64,000 nt of DNA from Vreelandella subterranea. Lineage in GTDB: Bacteria > Pseudomonadota > Gammaproteobacteria > Pseudomonadales > Halomonadaceae. Numbering within the stretch: position 1 is the stretch's first letter; every line of letters begins with the position of its first letter. The notes beneath the pieces were generated by a model, which was not told where the DNA came from, did not search any database, and was given only the letters and a program-made list of their open reading frames with translations. The stretch is from NCBI RefSeq assembly GCF_900111305.1, contig NZ_FOGS01000007.1, positions 62,001 through 126,000 on the forward strand, written 5' to 3'. The position numbers were made by a program, and so were the translations under genes. Of the stretch, positions 54,146 to 63,449 are shown piece after piece.

Positions 54146-54170
54146 AAAAGCGCATTGAAAAATGCCTTTT
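54146..54170 (+). other. Hairpin between potG and potH
   Basis: AAAAGCGCATT (54146-54156) pairs with AATGCCTTTT (54161-54170) with one bulge, followed by a short T/G stretch. Its T-rich 3' arm suggests partial termination or RNA processing between the ATPase and permease genes. Confidence 0.4.
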
Positions 54171-54197
54171 GCGGTGGTTGCTCAGGAGACCGTCTGA

Positions 54198-55109
54198 ATG
54201 ATGCCTGCTCGATTTGCCGCCACGCTGAAACGCCTTCAACTGGGACGGCGTGCGGTTATTGCGTTGCCACTCGTGTGGCTGACGCTATTCTTCCTGCTGC
54301 CCTTTGCGCTGGTGCTGAAAATCAGTTTCTCGGAGGCGGCCATCTCGGTGCCGCCCTACGGGCCCTTGGTCGAGGTTGTCGATCAAACCCTGAACATTGC
54401 CCTCAACCTGGGCAATTATCTGTTTCTGGCATCGGATTCGTTGTATGTGGCGGCGTATTGGGGGTCGCTGAAAACCGCCTTCATCTCGACTCTGGCCTGC
54501 TTGTTGATCGGTTACCCCATGGCCTACGCCATGGCGCAAGCGAGTGCGCGCTGGCAGATGATCTTGTTGCTGCTGGTGATGCTGCCATCCTGGACATCCT
54601 TTCTGATCCGGATCTATGCCTGGATGGGCATCCTCAGCAATAGCGGCTTACTGAACAACCTGCTGATAGGCATGGGGCTGATCGACGCTCCCCTGCGGAT
54701 GATGAATACCCAGTTCGCGGTGATTATCGGGATTGTCTATGCCTACCTGCCCTTCATGGTGCTACCGCTCTATGCCCACCTGACGCGGCTGGACAATGCA
54801 TTGCTCGAGGCAGCCTCAGACCTGGGGTCGCGCAAGCTGAACACCTTCATCAAGGTGACACTACCGCTGTCCATGGGGGGCATCATTGCCGGTTCGATGC
54901 TGGTATTCATTCCCGCCGTCGGCGAGTTTGTGATCCCTGAGCTGCTGGGCGGGCCGGATACCTTGATGATCGGCAAGGTGCTCTGGGAAGAGTTCTTCAA
55001 CAACCGTGACTGGCCCGTGGCCTCGGCGCTGGCCATGGTCATGTTGCTGCTGCTGTTGATCCCGATCGTCTGGTTCCACCGTCATCAGTCACGGGAGTTG
55101 AACGAATGA
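54198..55109 (+). CDS. potH: Putrescine ABC transporter permease
   Basis: 303 residues with six to seven helices. The EAA-type motif is EAASDLGSRKLNTFIKVTLPLSMGG, for docking to PotG. ATG ATG at the start leaves two possible Met; CAGGAGACC lies before them. The stop overlaps potI by 4 bases. Confidence 0.95.
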   Translation: MMPARFAATLKRLQLGRRAVIALPLVWLTLFFLLPFALVLKISFSEAAISVPPYGPLVEVVDQTLNIALNLGNYLFLASDSLYVAAYWGSLKTAFISTLACLLIGYPMAYAMAQASARWQMILLLLVMLPSWTSFLIRIYAWMGILSNSGLLNNLLIGMGLIDAPLRMMNTQFAVIIGIVYAYLPFMVLPLYAHLTRLDNALLEAASDLGSRKLNTFIKVTLPLSMGGIIAGSMLVFIPAVGEFVIPELLGGPDTLMIGKVLWEEFFNNRDWPVASALAMVMLLLLLIPIVWFHRHQSRELNE

Positions 55110-55942
55110 GCCTTGCCAAGCCTCGTCTCCGTTTTAGCAGTGTCATGCTGGCCCTTGGACTGCTCTTCCTGTACGGGCCCATGCTGGTACTGGTGGTGTA
55201 CTCGTTCAACGCCTCCCAACTGGTGACGGTATGGGCGGGATTTTCGACCCAATGGTACGGGGCGCTGTTTCGCGATGAGCAAATCCTTTCAGCTATATGG
55301 ATGAGCCTGCGCATTGCCTTTTTCTCCGCCAGCATGGCGGTATGCCTGGGAACCGTTGCGGCGTTCGTGATGACCCGCTATGGGCAGTTTCGCGGTAAAA
55401 CGGCGCTTTCCACTATGATCACCGCTCCCCTGGTAATGCCCGAGGTGATCACCGGGCTGTCGCTATTGCTGCTGTTTGTGCAAATGGCCCAGATCACCGG
55501 CTGGCCCGCCGACCGGGGGATGGCAACTATCTGGATTGCGCATACCACCTTCTGCAGTGCCTACGTGGCCGTGGTGGTGGCAGCTCGCCTGCGTGAGATT
55601 GATCGGTCCATCGAAGAGGCTGCGATGGACCTGGGGTCGCCACCGATGAAAACCTTTTTCTGCGTGACGCTGCCGGTCATCGCACCAGCGCTGGTGGCCG
55701 GTTGGCTGTTGGCCTTTACGCTGTCGCTGGATGATCTGGTGATTGCCAGCTTTGTATCCGGCCCGGGGGCCAATACGCTGCCAATGGTGGTGTTTTCGTC
55801 GGTGCGAATGGGCGTATCGCCCAAGATCAATGCGCTGGCAACGCTGATCATTTTAGCGGTATCGCTGGCAACGCTGCTGGCGTGGTACATCATGCGTCGC
55901 AACGAGGCCAAGCGACAGCAGGTGTTGAAAGCGTCAGGTTAG
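55106..55942 (+). CDS. potI: Putrescine ABC transporter permease
   Basis: 278 residues, six helices; the EAA motif is EEAAMDLGSPPMKTFFCVTLP. The start overlaps the potH stop (ATGA). The end overlaps the stop of the convergent CPXCG gene by four bases. Confidence 0.95.
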   Translation: MSLAKPRLRFSSVMLALGLLFLYGPMLVLVVYSFNASQLVTVWAGFSTQWYGALFRDEQILSAIWMSLRIAFFSASMAVCLGTVAAFVMTRYGQFRGKTALSTMITAPLVMPEVITGLSLLLLFVQMAQITGWPADRGMATIWIAHTTFCSAYVAVVVAARLREIDRSIEEAAMDLGSPPMKTFFCVTLPVIAPALVAGWLLAFTLSLDDLVIASFVSGPGANTLPMVVFSSVRMGVSPKINALATLIILAVSLATLLAWYIMRRNEAKRQQVLKASG

Positions 55943-56148
55943 AGCACATCGTCATCGCTGCCCAGGCTTACGCTTTCCAGCTCGCCGGTGACCAGCGATA
56001 CCTCGATAGCCAACTGGATGGGCGCACAGCACTGGTGGCAATCCTCCCAGGTAACGTGACTGCCCTGGGAGGCATCAATCAATAGTGTTAACAAGGTATC
56101 GCAGTAGGGGCAGTAGGCGTCATACTCTACCAAGGTATCTTCTTGCAT
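55939..56148 (-). CDS. CPXCG motif-containing cysteine-rich protein
   Basis: 69 residues from ATG 56148 with AAGGA seven bases upstream; a longer frame is rejected. DAYCPYCDTLLTLLIDAS and WEDCHQCCAPI carry two Cys pairs likely to bind zinc, as in the CPXCG family (cysteine-rich small proteins). The C-terminus is acidic. It converges on potI, overlapping the stop codons. Confidence 0.85.
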   Translation of the reverse strand: MQEDTLVEYDAYCPYCDTLLTLLIDASQGSHVTWEDCHQCCAPIQLAIEVSLVTGELESVSLGSDDDVL

Positions 56149-56261
56149 GGCGCGATCCTTTTGACAGTGACACTTTAGTGTAGCAGCCGTGTCATCGAGA
56201 GGCATCGGCGTATGCAATCAGTTAGGCGAAACGCCGTTTTATAACGCAGTGGAGAGCAGCG

Positions 56262-56687
56262 ATGAAGTTACGACAGCTGGCCGTAGCGGCCTTGGTGGCC
56301 TTGCCGGTAGCCGCATGGGCGGAAACACCCAATATAACGCCGGGTTCATGGGAATTTGTCAGTACCACCACCGTGAGCGGTGACATGCCCATTCCTGACC
56401 AGACAAACACCGAACAGCAGTGCATTACCCAGGAAGACCTGGACGATGCCGATCTGGGCTTTATTGAGGAAGAGGAAGGCTGCGAACTACTCAATCAGGA
56501 TACCAGTGCCGACGGCCTTTCCTACAGCATGGTATGTCGGGCTGACGGCGGCGAAGCCAATATCGATGGTGATATGCAGTTCATGGGTGAGCGCATCGAG
56601 GGCTCCGTTGATATCATGACGCAGTCGCCCATGGGTGAGCTGAACATGCAGACCCAGATTGACGGTCAGCGCTTAGGCGATTGTTAA
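56262..56687 (+). CDS. DUF3617-family secreted protein
   Basis: 141 residues with a signal peptide (cleavage after AAWA near residue 20). The motif NITPGSWEFVSTTTVSGDMP plus a Cys pair (EQQCITQEDL, EGCELL) and a final MQTQIDGQRLGDC match DUF3617, a small periplasmic family of unknown function. Very acidic. It ends in a strong hairpin. Confidence 0.85.
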   Translation: MKLRQLAVAALVALPVAAWAETPNITPGSWEFVSTTTVSGDMPIPDQTNTEQQCITQEDLDDADLGFIEEEEGCELLNQDTSADGLSYSMVCRADGGEANIDGDMQFMGERIEGSVDIMTQSPMGELNMQTQIDGQRLGDC

Positions 56688-56710
56688 GCTTAGCCTGACG
56701 GGTAATGCAT

Positions 56711-56741
56711 AAGAGGGCGCACCAGCAGGTGCGCCCTCTTT
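56711..56741. terminator. Bidirectional terminator between DUF3617 gene and RND efflux gene
   Basis: A perfect 13-bp stem (56711-56723 with 56728-56740) with a 4-base loop and T residues after. It lies between convergent genes. Confidence 0.85.
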
Positions 56742-56779
56742 GCTGATTGACAACAGAAATGTATAGAGGCCGCCCTTGG

Positions 56780-59700
56780 TTACCGTTCCGGTGGCGACTG
56801 GGCGATTTCATGCTCCAGTCGGCGTTTGACGGCGCCTGGCGAGCCACTGTGACGAGACAATAAATCGTAGGCGACCGGCACCACAAACAGCGTGAACAGG
56901 GTGGCCGCCCCCACGCCGGCCATGATGACAATACCAATCACATAGCGCGATTCGGCCCCCGGGCCGCTGGAGACGATCAGCGGAATAGCCCCGGCCATGG
57001 TAGTGATTGCGGTCATCAGGATAGGCCGTAAACGGGTGACCGCAGCGTCGACCAAGGCGTTGCGGAAATCGCGCCCTTCATCGCGCAACTGGTTGGCAAA
57101 CTCGACGATCAGGATGCCGTTCTTGGCCGCCAGGCCGATCAGCAGGACCAGCCCCACCTGGCTGTAGATGTTCAGCGACTGGCCGGTTAACCACAGCGCC
57201 AACAAGGCGCCACTCATGGCAAGGGGTACCGTGAGCATGATGACCAGGGGATGAATGAAGCTTTCAAACTGAGCGGCCAATACCAGAAAGACCACCAGTG
57301 CGCCCAGCACCAGTAGGAAGGTGGTGGCGCCACTGGCATTCTGGAAATCCCGTGATGGCCCGGCAACATTGGTTTGTGCCTCTTCGGGCAGTAGTGTGTC
57401 GGCGCTTTGCTCCAGATAATTCAGGGCTTCGCCCAGCGGATAGTCATCCGCCAGGTTGGCCTCGATGGTGATCGAGCGCACACGGTCGAAACGGTTAAGC
57501 GTACTGGCCCCTGCCGCATCACTTAATGTTACAAGGCTCGCCAGGGGAATAAGCTCACCCGAGCGCAGCGAGCGGACCTGAATGTTGTCCAGTGAGCGGG
57601 GACTGTTCTGACTGGCGCGGTCGCCTTCAACGATGACATCGTATTCCTCACCGTTATCGACATAGCGGGTGACATTGCGCCCGCCCAGCAGCACTTCCAG
57701 TGTGCGACCGATCTCGCTGACCGTGACCCCCAGGGCGGCGGCTCGCTGTTCGTCTATTTCCACGTTGAGCTGGGGCTGCGTCTCGTTGTAATTGCTTTCG
57801 ATGGCACGAATGCGTGGGTTGTCGTCGCGGATATGGTCAATCAGCCGGTCCCGCCATTCGGCCAATTCTTCGTAGGTTCCTCCTCCGAGCACGAACTGCA
57901 CGGGCTTTTGTGTGCGCTGGCCGAAGCCCTGACGCATGACCGGGAAGGCCTGGACGCCGGGTAAGGTATTCAGATCAGCGCGAACATCGTCCATGATCGC
58001 CCAGGCGCTACGACGGCTGCCCCAGTCGGCCATGTTGACGATGATGAAACCGCTGTTGAAGTTTTCGATATTGCCGTAGCCGCGTGGCGCCCGCACGACA
58101 ACCCGTTCCAGCTCACCGCTGTCGACCATTGGCCTCAAGCGGGCTTCTATCTCATCCATGTAATCCATCATGTAGTCGAAGGTGGCCCCTTCTGGCCCGT
58201 TGACCAGCACGATGAAGTTACCCCGGTCTTCCTGGGGGGTGTACTCGTTGGGCAGTAGCTGGCTCAACCAGGCGGTCAGTGCAACCAGTACCCCAAAGAC
58301 GGCGACGACCCAGCTGCGTCGCGCGAGCAGCACTTCAAGCAAGGAACGGTAATGATGTTGGGCGCTACGCATGATGCGCTGCACGCGTTTGGAAAGGCGG
58401 CTGTCGTGCATGCGCGGCGACAGTATTTTGGAGGCCATCATCGGTGTCAATGTCAGCGCCAACAGGGTGGAGATGGCGACCGCTGCGGCCATGGTGAGGG
58501 CAAACTCCGAAAATAACCGCCCGATGTCGCCTTGCAGCATGCTGAGGGGCACAAAGACGGCAATCAACACCAGTGTGGTGGCAATGACCGCAAAGGCGAT
58601 CTGGCGGGTGCCACGAAACGCGGCCACCAGGGGTGTTTCGCCTTCGTCGTGCATGCGTCGATTGATGTTTTCCAGGACGACAATGGCGTCATCGACAATC
58701 AATCCGATCGCCAGCACCAGTGCCAGCAGGGTCAGCAGGTTGATGGAAAAGTTCATGACCGCAAGCGCGGTAAAGGCACCGATGATGGCGATCGGCACGG
58801 TAACCGCCGGGACCAGCGTGGTGCGCAGGTTGCCCAAAAACAAAAACATGACCACGATAACCAGCACCATCGAGATCAATAACGTCAACACGACCTGCTT
58901 GATGGCTCCCGAAACGAACACCGACGCGTCGTAGTTCAAGCTGAGCGACATGCCATCGGGAAGCGTCGATTGCAGGCGTTCAAGCTCCTGGCGCACCGCG
59001 CCTGAGAGTTCAACGACGTTGGCGGTCGACTGCATGATCATGCCGAGGCCCACCAAGGGAACACCGTTGGCGCGGAAGACCGTGCGGTCCTCCACGGAGC
59101 CGACCTCGACGCGGGCAACGTCTCCCAGGCGCACCAGATAGCCATCGTCGCCTTCGACAAGCGGAAGCGCCTGAAAATCATCCGCGGTTGCAAAGGTGCG
59201 CGGCAGGCGCACGATGAATTGCCGATCTTCGGACTCGATGGCGCCAGCGGGTAGCTCGACGTTTTCGGCGCGTAGTGAATCCTCAATATCACCAACGGTT
59301 AAATTCCGTGCTGCCATGGCGTTGCGGTCAATCCATACGCGCATGGCATAGTCCCGGCCGCCGCCCACGCGCACCCTGGCGACACCCGGCTGCACCGAAA
59401 GGCCATCCACCAGAAAGCGGTTGGCGTAGTCGGTCAGCTCGGTGATCGAGTAGCCGTCCCCGGAAAGGCTCAGCCACATGACGACTTCTTCGCTGCTGTC
59501 GGCTTTGCTTACCTCGGGGTTCTCGGCGTCGTCGGGCAGGTTGCGCAATGCGCCGCCTATCCGGTCACGCACATCATTGGCCGCTGCGTCGATGTCCATG
59601 GTCAGAGAAAATTCGATATCGATACGTGAGCGGCCGTCCTCACTTTGGGAGGTGATCAGGTCGATCCCTTCCACGCCAGCAATGCGGTCTTCAAGCACCT

Positions 59701-59893
59701 GGGTAATGCGGGTTTCCACGACGCTCGCCGACGCGCCGGGGTAGCGGGTATCGATACTCACAACGGGTGGGTCGACGGTGGGGTATTCCTGAAGCGGCAG
59801 GCGGTCAAGTGCCAGCAGGCCAAAGGCAATGATCAACGCCGCCATCACCACCGCCAGGACAGGGCGTTGAACCGATATATCCGATAAGCGCAT
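56780..59893 (-). CDS. RND multidrug efflux transporter, inner-membrane subunit (AcrB family)
   Basis: 1037 residues, twelve predicted helices with two large periplasmic loops. The proton-relay Asp pair is in LAIGLIVDDAIVVLENINR (near residue 405). It begins MRLSDISVQRPVLAVVMA, typical of RND pumps. Substrates are unknown. It is encoded with its adaptor; the ATG overlaps the adaptor stop (TAATG). No outer-membrane factor gene follows, so it probably uses TolC from elsewhere. Confidence 0.95.
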   Translation of the reverse strand: MRLSDISVQRPVLAVVMAALIIAFGLLALDRLPLQEYPTVDPPVVSIDTRYPGASASVVETRITQVLEDRIAGVEGIDLITSQSEDGRSRIDIEFSLTMDIDAAANDVRDRIGGALRNLPDDAENPEVSKADSSEEVVMWLSLSGDGYSITELTDYANRFLVDGLSVQPGVARVRVGGGRDYAMRVWIDRNAMAARNLTVGDIEDSLRAENVELPAGAIESEDRQFIVRLPRTFATADDFQALPLVEGDDGYLVRLGDVARVEVGSVEDRTVFRANGVPLVGLGMIMQSTANVVELSGAVRQELERLQSTLPDGMSLSLNYDASVFVSGAIKQVVLTLLISMVLVIVVMFLFLGNLRTTLVPAVTVPIAIIGAFTALAVMNFSINLLTLLALVLAIGLIVDDAIVVLENINRRMHDEGETPLVAAFRGTRQIAFAVIATTLVLIAVFVPLSMLQGDIGRLFSEFALTMAAAVAISTLLALTLTPMMASKILSPRMHDSRLSKRVQRIMRSAQHHYRSLLEVLLARRSWVVAVFGVLVALTAWLSQLLPNEYTPQEDRGNFIVLVNGPEGATFDYMMDYMDEIEARLRPMVDSGELERVVVRAPRGYGNIENFNSGFIIVNMADWGSRRSAWAIMDDVRADLNTLPGVQAFPVMRQGFGQRTQKPVQFVLGGGTYEELAEWRDRLIDHIRDDNPRIRAIESNYNETQPQLNVEIDEQRAAALGVTVSEIGRTLEVLLGGRNVTRYVDNGEEYDVIVEGDRASQNSPRSLDNIQVRSLRSGELIPLASLVTLSDAAGASTLNRFDRVRSITIEANLADDYPLGEALNYLEQSADTLLPEEAQTNVAGPSRDFQNASGATTFLLVLGALVVFLVLAAQFESFIHPLVIMLTVPLAMSGALLALWLTGQSLNIYSQVGLVLLIGLAAKNGILIVEFANQLRDEGRDFRNALVDAAVTRLRPILMTAITTMAGAIPLIVSSGPGAESRYVIGIVIMAGVGAATLFTLFVVPVAYDLLSRHSGSPGAVKRRLEHEIAQSPPER

Positions 59894-60957
59894 TAGCGAT
59901 CCGCCTCGAGTAAGTCACGCACATCGGTATCTTCGTCCAGCAGGCCAATCAGCCGCACCGCTTGACCATCCCGAGCTCGCTGCAGACCATGCACCACGAC
60001 GATGTCATTGGCCGCTAACCCTTGGTTGATTTCCACTTCGCCTGCCCGCCGCTCGCCTAGTTCGACGCTCTGCTGGCGTAACCGAGGGGCGCTGTCGTGA
60101 TCGTCGATCAGCATCACGTAGTGGCGGTTACCGTTGGGTTGGACGGCTGCTTCGGGCACGACCACGCTTTGCCGGGACTGCTGGCGAACCACGACTTCCA
60201 TCAGCATGCCAGGGCGCAGCTTTTCATCCGCGTTATCGATTTCCGCGCGAACGCCAATGCTGCGGGTCACCGGGTCGACACGCGTCCCGAGACTGGCAAT
60301 TTCACCGTTGAAGACCGCGTCCGGATAGGCGGCGGTGGTGGCACTGAGCGACAACCCGGGCGCAAGTCGGCCGAGGTAGGTTTCCGGCACGCTGAAATCC
60401 AGCTTCATGACGTCCAGTTTGTCCAGCGTGATCAGCTCCATGCCTGGCGTCACCAATGCCCCAGGGCTGACGTTGCGCGTACCGACACGACCGCTGAACG
60501 GAGCGGTTAGCCGGTAGTCCTCAAGACGTGCACGCAATGCCGCAATGTCAGCCTCGGCCTGGTCAACGCGCGACTGGCTATCTTCTACGTCAGCGCGTGC
60601 TGCCAGGTTGCGGTTCTGTAACTCAGAGGCGCGCCCCAGGGCGTTACGCCGCTCGTCTCGTAGCGATTGTGCGGCCCTTAAACGTGCCTGCTCTTCAGCA
60701 TCCCGCAGGCGAATTAGCGTATCGCCCTCGGCCACGCGCTGGCCGTCCTGAAAATTGATCTCGGCAATGATGTCGGTGACGGTAGCCGATAGTGTCACGC
60801 TTTCATCGGCGCGCAACGTTCCCAATGCTTCAATGGGGTCAGACCAAGTGGCAAGCATGGCGCGAACACCAATCACGCTGGGTTCGGATTGAGCCAGGCT
60901 GGCGATGGGGGCTGTGATGAGCAGTAGCGTGACAGCCAAGCGGCGCAATAAAGGCAT
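59893..60957 (-). CDS. RND efflux periplasmic adaptor (membrane-fusion protein)
   Basis: 354 residues with a signal peptide (cleavage near SLAQSE). A lipoyl-like domain is split around a coiled-coil hairpin (about 95-145, with LRDERRNALGRASELQNRNLAARADVEDS-type helices), then a beta-barrel (about 160-230). It links the RND pump to an outer-membrane channel. AGAGAG precedes the ATG. A near-palindromic operator-like site lies upstream. Confidence 0.93.
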   Translation of the reverse strand: MPLLRRLAVTLLLITAPIASLAQSEPSVIGVRAMLATWSDPIEALGTLRADESVTLSATVTDIIAEINFQDGQRVAEGDTLIRLRDAEEQARLRAAQSLRDERRNALGRASELQNRNLAARADVEDSQSRVDQAEADIAALRARLEDYRLTAPFSGRVGTRNVSPGALVTPGMELITLDKLDVMKLDFSVPETYLGRLAPGLSLSATTAAYPDAVFNGEIASLGTRVDPVTRSIGVRAEIDNADEKLRPGMLMEVVVRQQSRQSVVVPEAAVQPNGNRHYVMLIDDHDSAPRLRQQSVELGERRAGEVEINQGLAANDIVVVHGLQRARDGQAVRLIGLLDEDTDVRDLLEADR

Positions 60958-61043
60958 AAGTCTCTCTGCAATACGTGGACCGCCTGCGCACTATCCTGAC
61001 GCCAGGCAGCGGTTTATTTTGTCGATGTCGATAGCGATGTGGT

Positions 61044-61085
61044 CTTATACAAAAGCTATATTTATTATTTCAATGATACAATAAA
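61044..61085 (-). promoter_or_regulatory. Promoter and operator-like palindrome of the efflux operon
   Basis: Minus strand: -35 TTGAAA (61073-61068), an 18-base spacer with TG just before the -10, and -10 TATAAG (61049-61044). A 25-base near-palindrome (61061-61085) overlaps the -35: TTTATTATTTCA, one central base, then TGATACAATAAA, with 10 of 12 pairs symmetric. Such a site suits a TetR-, MarR- or AraC-type efflux regulator, but none is in this window. Confidence 0.55.
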
Positions 61086-61142
61086 AAACGCCTCTGGAGG
61101 CTGTTAGAATGCCGCCTTTTGCCAAGCTTGGAGCGCTGAAGA

Positions 61143-62327
61143 ATGACCTACGATGTCGTGATCATTGGGGCTGGTGCGGCAGGCCTGATGTGTGCCGCCC
61201 AAGCGGGCTATGCCGGAAAGCGTGTGTTGGTGATTGATCATGCGAAAAAAGCTGGCAAAAAAATCCTCATGTCAGGCGGTGGGCGCTGCAACTTTACCAA
61301 TCTTGGCACTACGCCACAGCACTTTTACTCGTCAAACCCCTATTTTTGTATTTCGGCGTTAAAACGCTACCGGCCCGAGCATTTTGTCGAGCTGGTAGAG
61401 CGTCATGGAATCGACTACGTGGAAAAAACGCCCGGCCAGCTATTCTGTGCGACCTCTGCCAAAGAGATTGTCCGCATGCTGCTCACCGAGTGTGAGTGGG
61501 CGGGTGCTGACATACGGCTCAGTACTCAGATCACCCGCGTCGAGGAGCAGGGCGGTGCCATGCGGCTAACGACCTCGATGGGGAGTATCGATGCGGGGGT
61601 CGTCGTCGTGGCAAGCGGGGGACTGTCGATTCCGACCATGGGGGCGAGTAGCTTCGGGTACGACCTCGCCCGTCAGTTTGGTCTTGCCGTGCAGCCGACG
61701 ACACCGGGCCTTGTGCCGTTTACGCTCAGCGATCAGTGGAAAGCCAGGGCCAGCGATCTATCGGGCGTCAGCTTGCCGGTGACGGTGAGCGTTGGCGCGC
61801 AGCGTTTTAATGAACCCATGCTGTTTACCCATCGCGGGTTATCCGGCCCTGGCATGCTGCAAGCATCCAGTGTCTGGGCGCCCGGCGAGGCGATTGAAAT
61901 TGATTTATTGCCGCAGCAGGATGCCAAGGCGTTGCTGCATCATGCCCGCGAACACACACCAAAACGCCAGTTGGCCACGTGGCTGATGGATTATTTGCCC
62001 AAGCGGGTGGCGCAATCGCTGTGTGACTGGTATCCAGAAGGCCATGACAGGCAGCCATTGGCGCAATACAGCAATGCCCAGCTTGAGCGTTGGTCGGCAC
62101 GGCTGAACCGCTGGCAGTTGAAACCTGCCGGTACTGAAGGGTGGCGAACGGCGGAAGTCACAATGGGGGGGGTGGATACCCAGGCAATTTCCTCCAAGAC
62201 CTTTGAGGTCAGTGGATTGCCCCAGTTGCGGTTCATTGGCGAAGTGCTCGATGTGACCGGTGAGCTGGGAGGCTATAACTTTCAGTGGGCCTGGGCTAGC
62301 GGGGTCGCCTGCGGTCAGGCTTGCTGA
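61143..62327 (+). CDS. YhiN/HI0933-family flavoprotein (NAD(P)/FAD-dependent oxidoreductase)
   Basis: 394 residues. FAD Rossmann motif VVIIGAGAAGLMCAAQAGYAG, then KILMSGGGRCNFTNLG, and the C-terminal GEVLDVTGELGGYNFQWAWASG, typical of the HI0933/BaiN family. The physiological substrate is not known. It is divergent from the efflux operon, with about 185 bases between starts. Confidence 0.92.
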   Translation: MTYDVVIIGAGAAGLMCAAQAGYAGKRVLVIDHAKKAGKKILMSGGGRCNFTNLGTTPQHFYSSNPYFCISALKRYRPEHFVELVERHGIDYVEKTPGQLFCATSAKEIVRMLLTECEWAGADIRLSTQITRVEEQGGAMRLTTSMGSIDAGVVVVASGGLSIPTMGASSFGYDLARQFGLAVQPTTPGLVPFTLSDQWKARASDLSGVSLPVTVSVGAQRFNEPMLFTHRGLSGPGMLQASSVWAPGEAIEIDLLPQQDAKALLHHAREHTPKRQLATWLMDYLPKRVAQSLCDWYPEGHDRQPLAQYSNAQLERWSARLNRWQLKPAGTEGWRTAEVTMGGVDTQAISSKTFEVSGLPQLRFIGEVLDVTGELGGYNFQWAWASGVACGQAC

Positions 62328-62349
62328 CCCAGACAAACCGCTGCGGGTA

Positions 62350-62670
62350 TCAGGTGGTCGCCTTGGCAAGCAGCTTGAGCTTGCGTAAAAGCATGTACCC
62401 CGCCAGGACCTTACGACCACTTGCCAGTACCCCGCGAGGATGACGGGCCAGGCGCAAGGCAACGAAACCGCCGACGACATAAGCAGGTATTTTAAAGCGT
62501 TGCCAATGGGAGTCGAGGGGAGACGCCGCGCGCAAAAGCTGATCGCTGTCGACCAGGATATCCACACGCTGCTGCTCCAGTTCGGCTAGCAGGCGCGCCT
62601 TGCGCTCCGCCCGGGAAGGTGGCTTGGTGTCGGCGCCTGTTGGCTTAGCGGGGGCGTTGGTCGGACTCAT
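62350..62670 (-). CDS. YqjK-like small protein
   Basis: 106 residues. SRAERKARLLAELEQQRVDIL opens the YqjK-like domain; a possible membrane or amphipathic segment is at about 68-98. GGAGG precedes the ATG. The start overlaps the end of the YqjE-like gene by 26 bases. The trio matches the E. coli yqjD-yqjE-yqjK cluster. Confidence 0.78.
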   Translation of the reverse strand: MSPTNAPAKPTGADTKPPSRAERKARLLAELEQQRVDILVDSDQLLRAASPLDSHWQRFKIPAYVVGGFVALRLARHPRGVLASGRKVLAGYMLLRKLKLLAKATT

Positions 62671-63046
62671 TTTTAGCCTCCAGCAAGGCGCGGTCAGCCG
62701 CCAGTTGGTTCAGCGTTTCTTTAAGCAGGGTGTGCTGTTTCGCTTGGCGAAGCGCAATCACGGCCAGCGTGAAGCTGGCCATAATCAATACCAGAGCGCT
62801 TCCGCCAATGGCGGCAAGCCGATAGGTATCCCAGAACAGTACCACCACCAGTGCCACTAGGGTGGCGACGCCGAGCAACAGCAAAAGCAGGCTGGCGCCA
62901 GCCAACAGCAGGAGTACAAGCAGCCGTGAGCGTTCTTCTTCCAGCTCTACCACCGCTAAACGCAAACGCGTTTCACCGTTGGCGATCAGCGAGCTGAGTA
63001 AGCGTTTAGCCGCCGAAAAAACGCGTTGGGTAGGCCCCAAAGCCAT
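62645..63046 (-). CDS. yqjE: YqjE-family membrane protein (phage holin family)
   Basis: 133 residues with two hydrophobic segments (about 43-68 and 75-97), flanked by charged helices. The family is annotated as holin-like but acts as an envelope stress protein without phage context. It is between yqjD and yqjK; the ATG overlaps the yqjD stop (TAATG). Confidence 0.82.
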   Translation of the reverse strand: MALGPTQRVFSAAKRLLSSLIANGETRLRLAVVELEEERSRLLVLLLLAGASLLLLLLGVATLVALVVVLFWDTYRLAAIGGSALVLIMASFTLAVIALRQAKQHTLLKETLNQLAADRALLEAKNESDQRPR

Positions 63047-63378
63047 TAGCGGCGACCGATGAGCATACCGATGATGACGCCTGCTGCAGCACCGATGCCG
63101 ATGCTGGTCCAGGGATTTTCGTGGACATAGCGGTCGCAGGCATCAGCCTGGTGTGTCAGGGAGTCGCGGGTGTCTTCATAAATACGCTCGCCACGCGCTT
63201 CCAGCCGTTGACGGGTATCCTTGAGACGCTGTTCGGCACGGCTGCGCAGATCACGCATTTCGTTGCTGGCGTCTTTTGAGGTGGCATTGACAAGCTCTTC
63301 GACGGTATCGCTCAGATGGCGCAGATCTTCTTTCAATTGATCGGCCTGAGCGGCGCTTTCATTTTGACGTTTAGCCAT
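63046..63378 (-). CDS. yqjD: YqjD/ElaB-family (DUF883) membrane-anchored ribosome-binding protein
   Basis: 110 residues from ATG 63378 with AAGGAAG upstream. An amphipathic, charged N-terminal helical region is followed by a C-terminal helix GIGAAAGVIIGMLIGRR, the tail anchor typical of YqjD/ElaB. E. coli homologues tether ribosomes to the inner membrane in stationary phase. First gene of yqjD-yqjE-yqjK. Confidence 0.9.
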   Translation of the reverse strand: MAKRQNESAAQADQLKEDLRHLSDTVEELVNATSKDASNEMRDLRSRAEQRLKDTRQRLEARGERIYEDTRDSLTHQADACDRYVHENPWTSIGIGAAAGVIIGMLIGRR

Positions 63379-63449
63379 GATGTCTTCCTTTGACGGTTGA
63401 TGGACAGCTATCAGCATAGCAGTCGCATAGTGACTGACAAGCGAATTGC

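Noticed and set aside
62645..63046. Phage holin signal suggesting a prophage remnant
   Set aside because: The protein belongs to the yqjD-yqjE-yqjK cluster; there is no phage gene around it.
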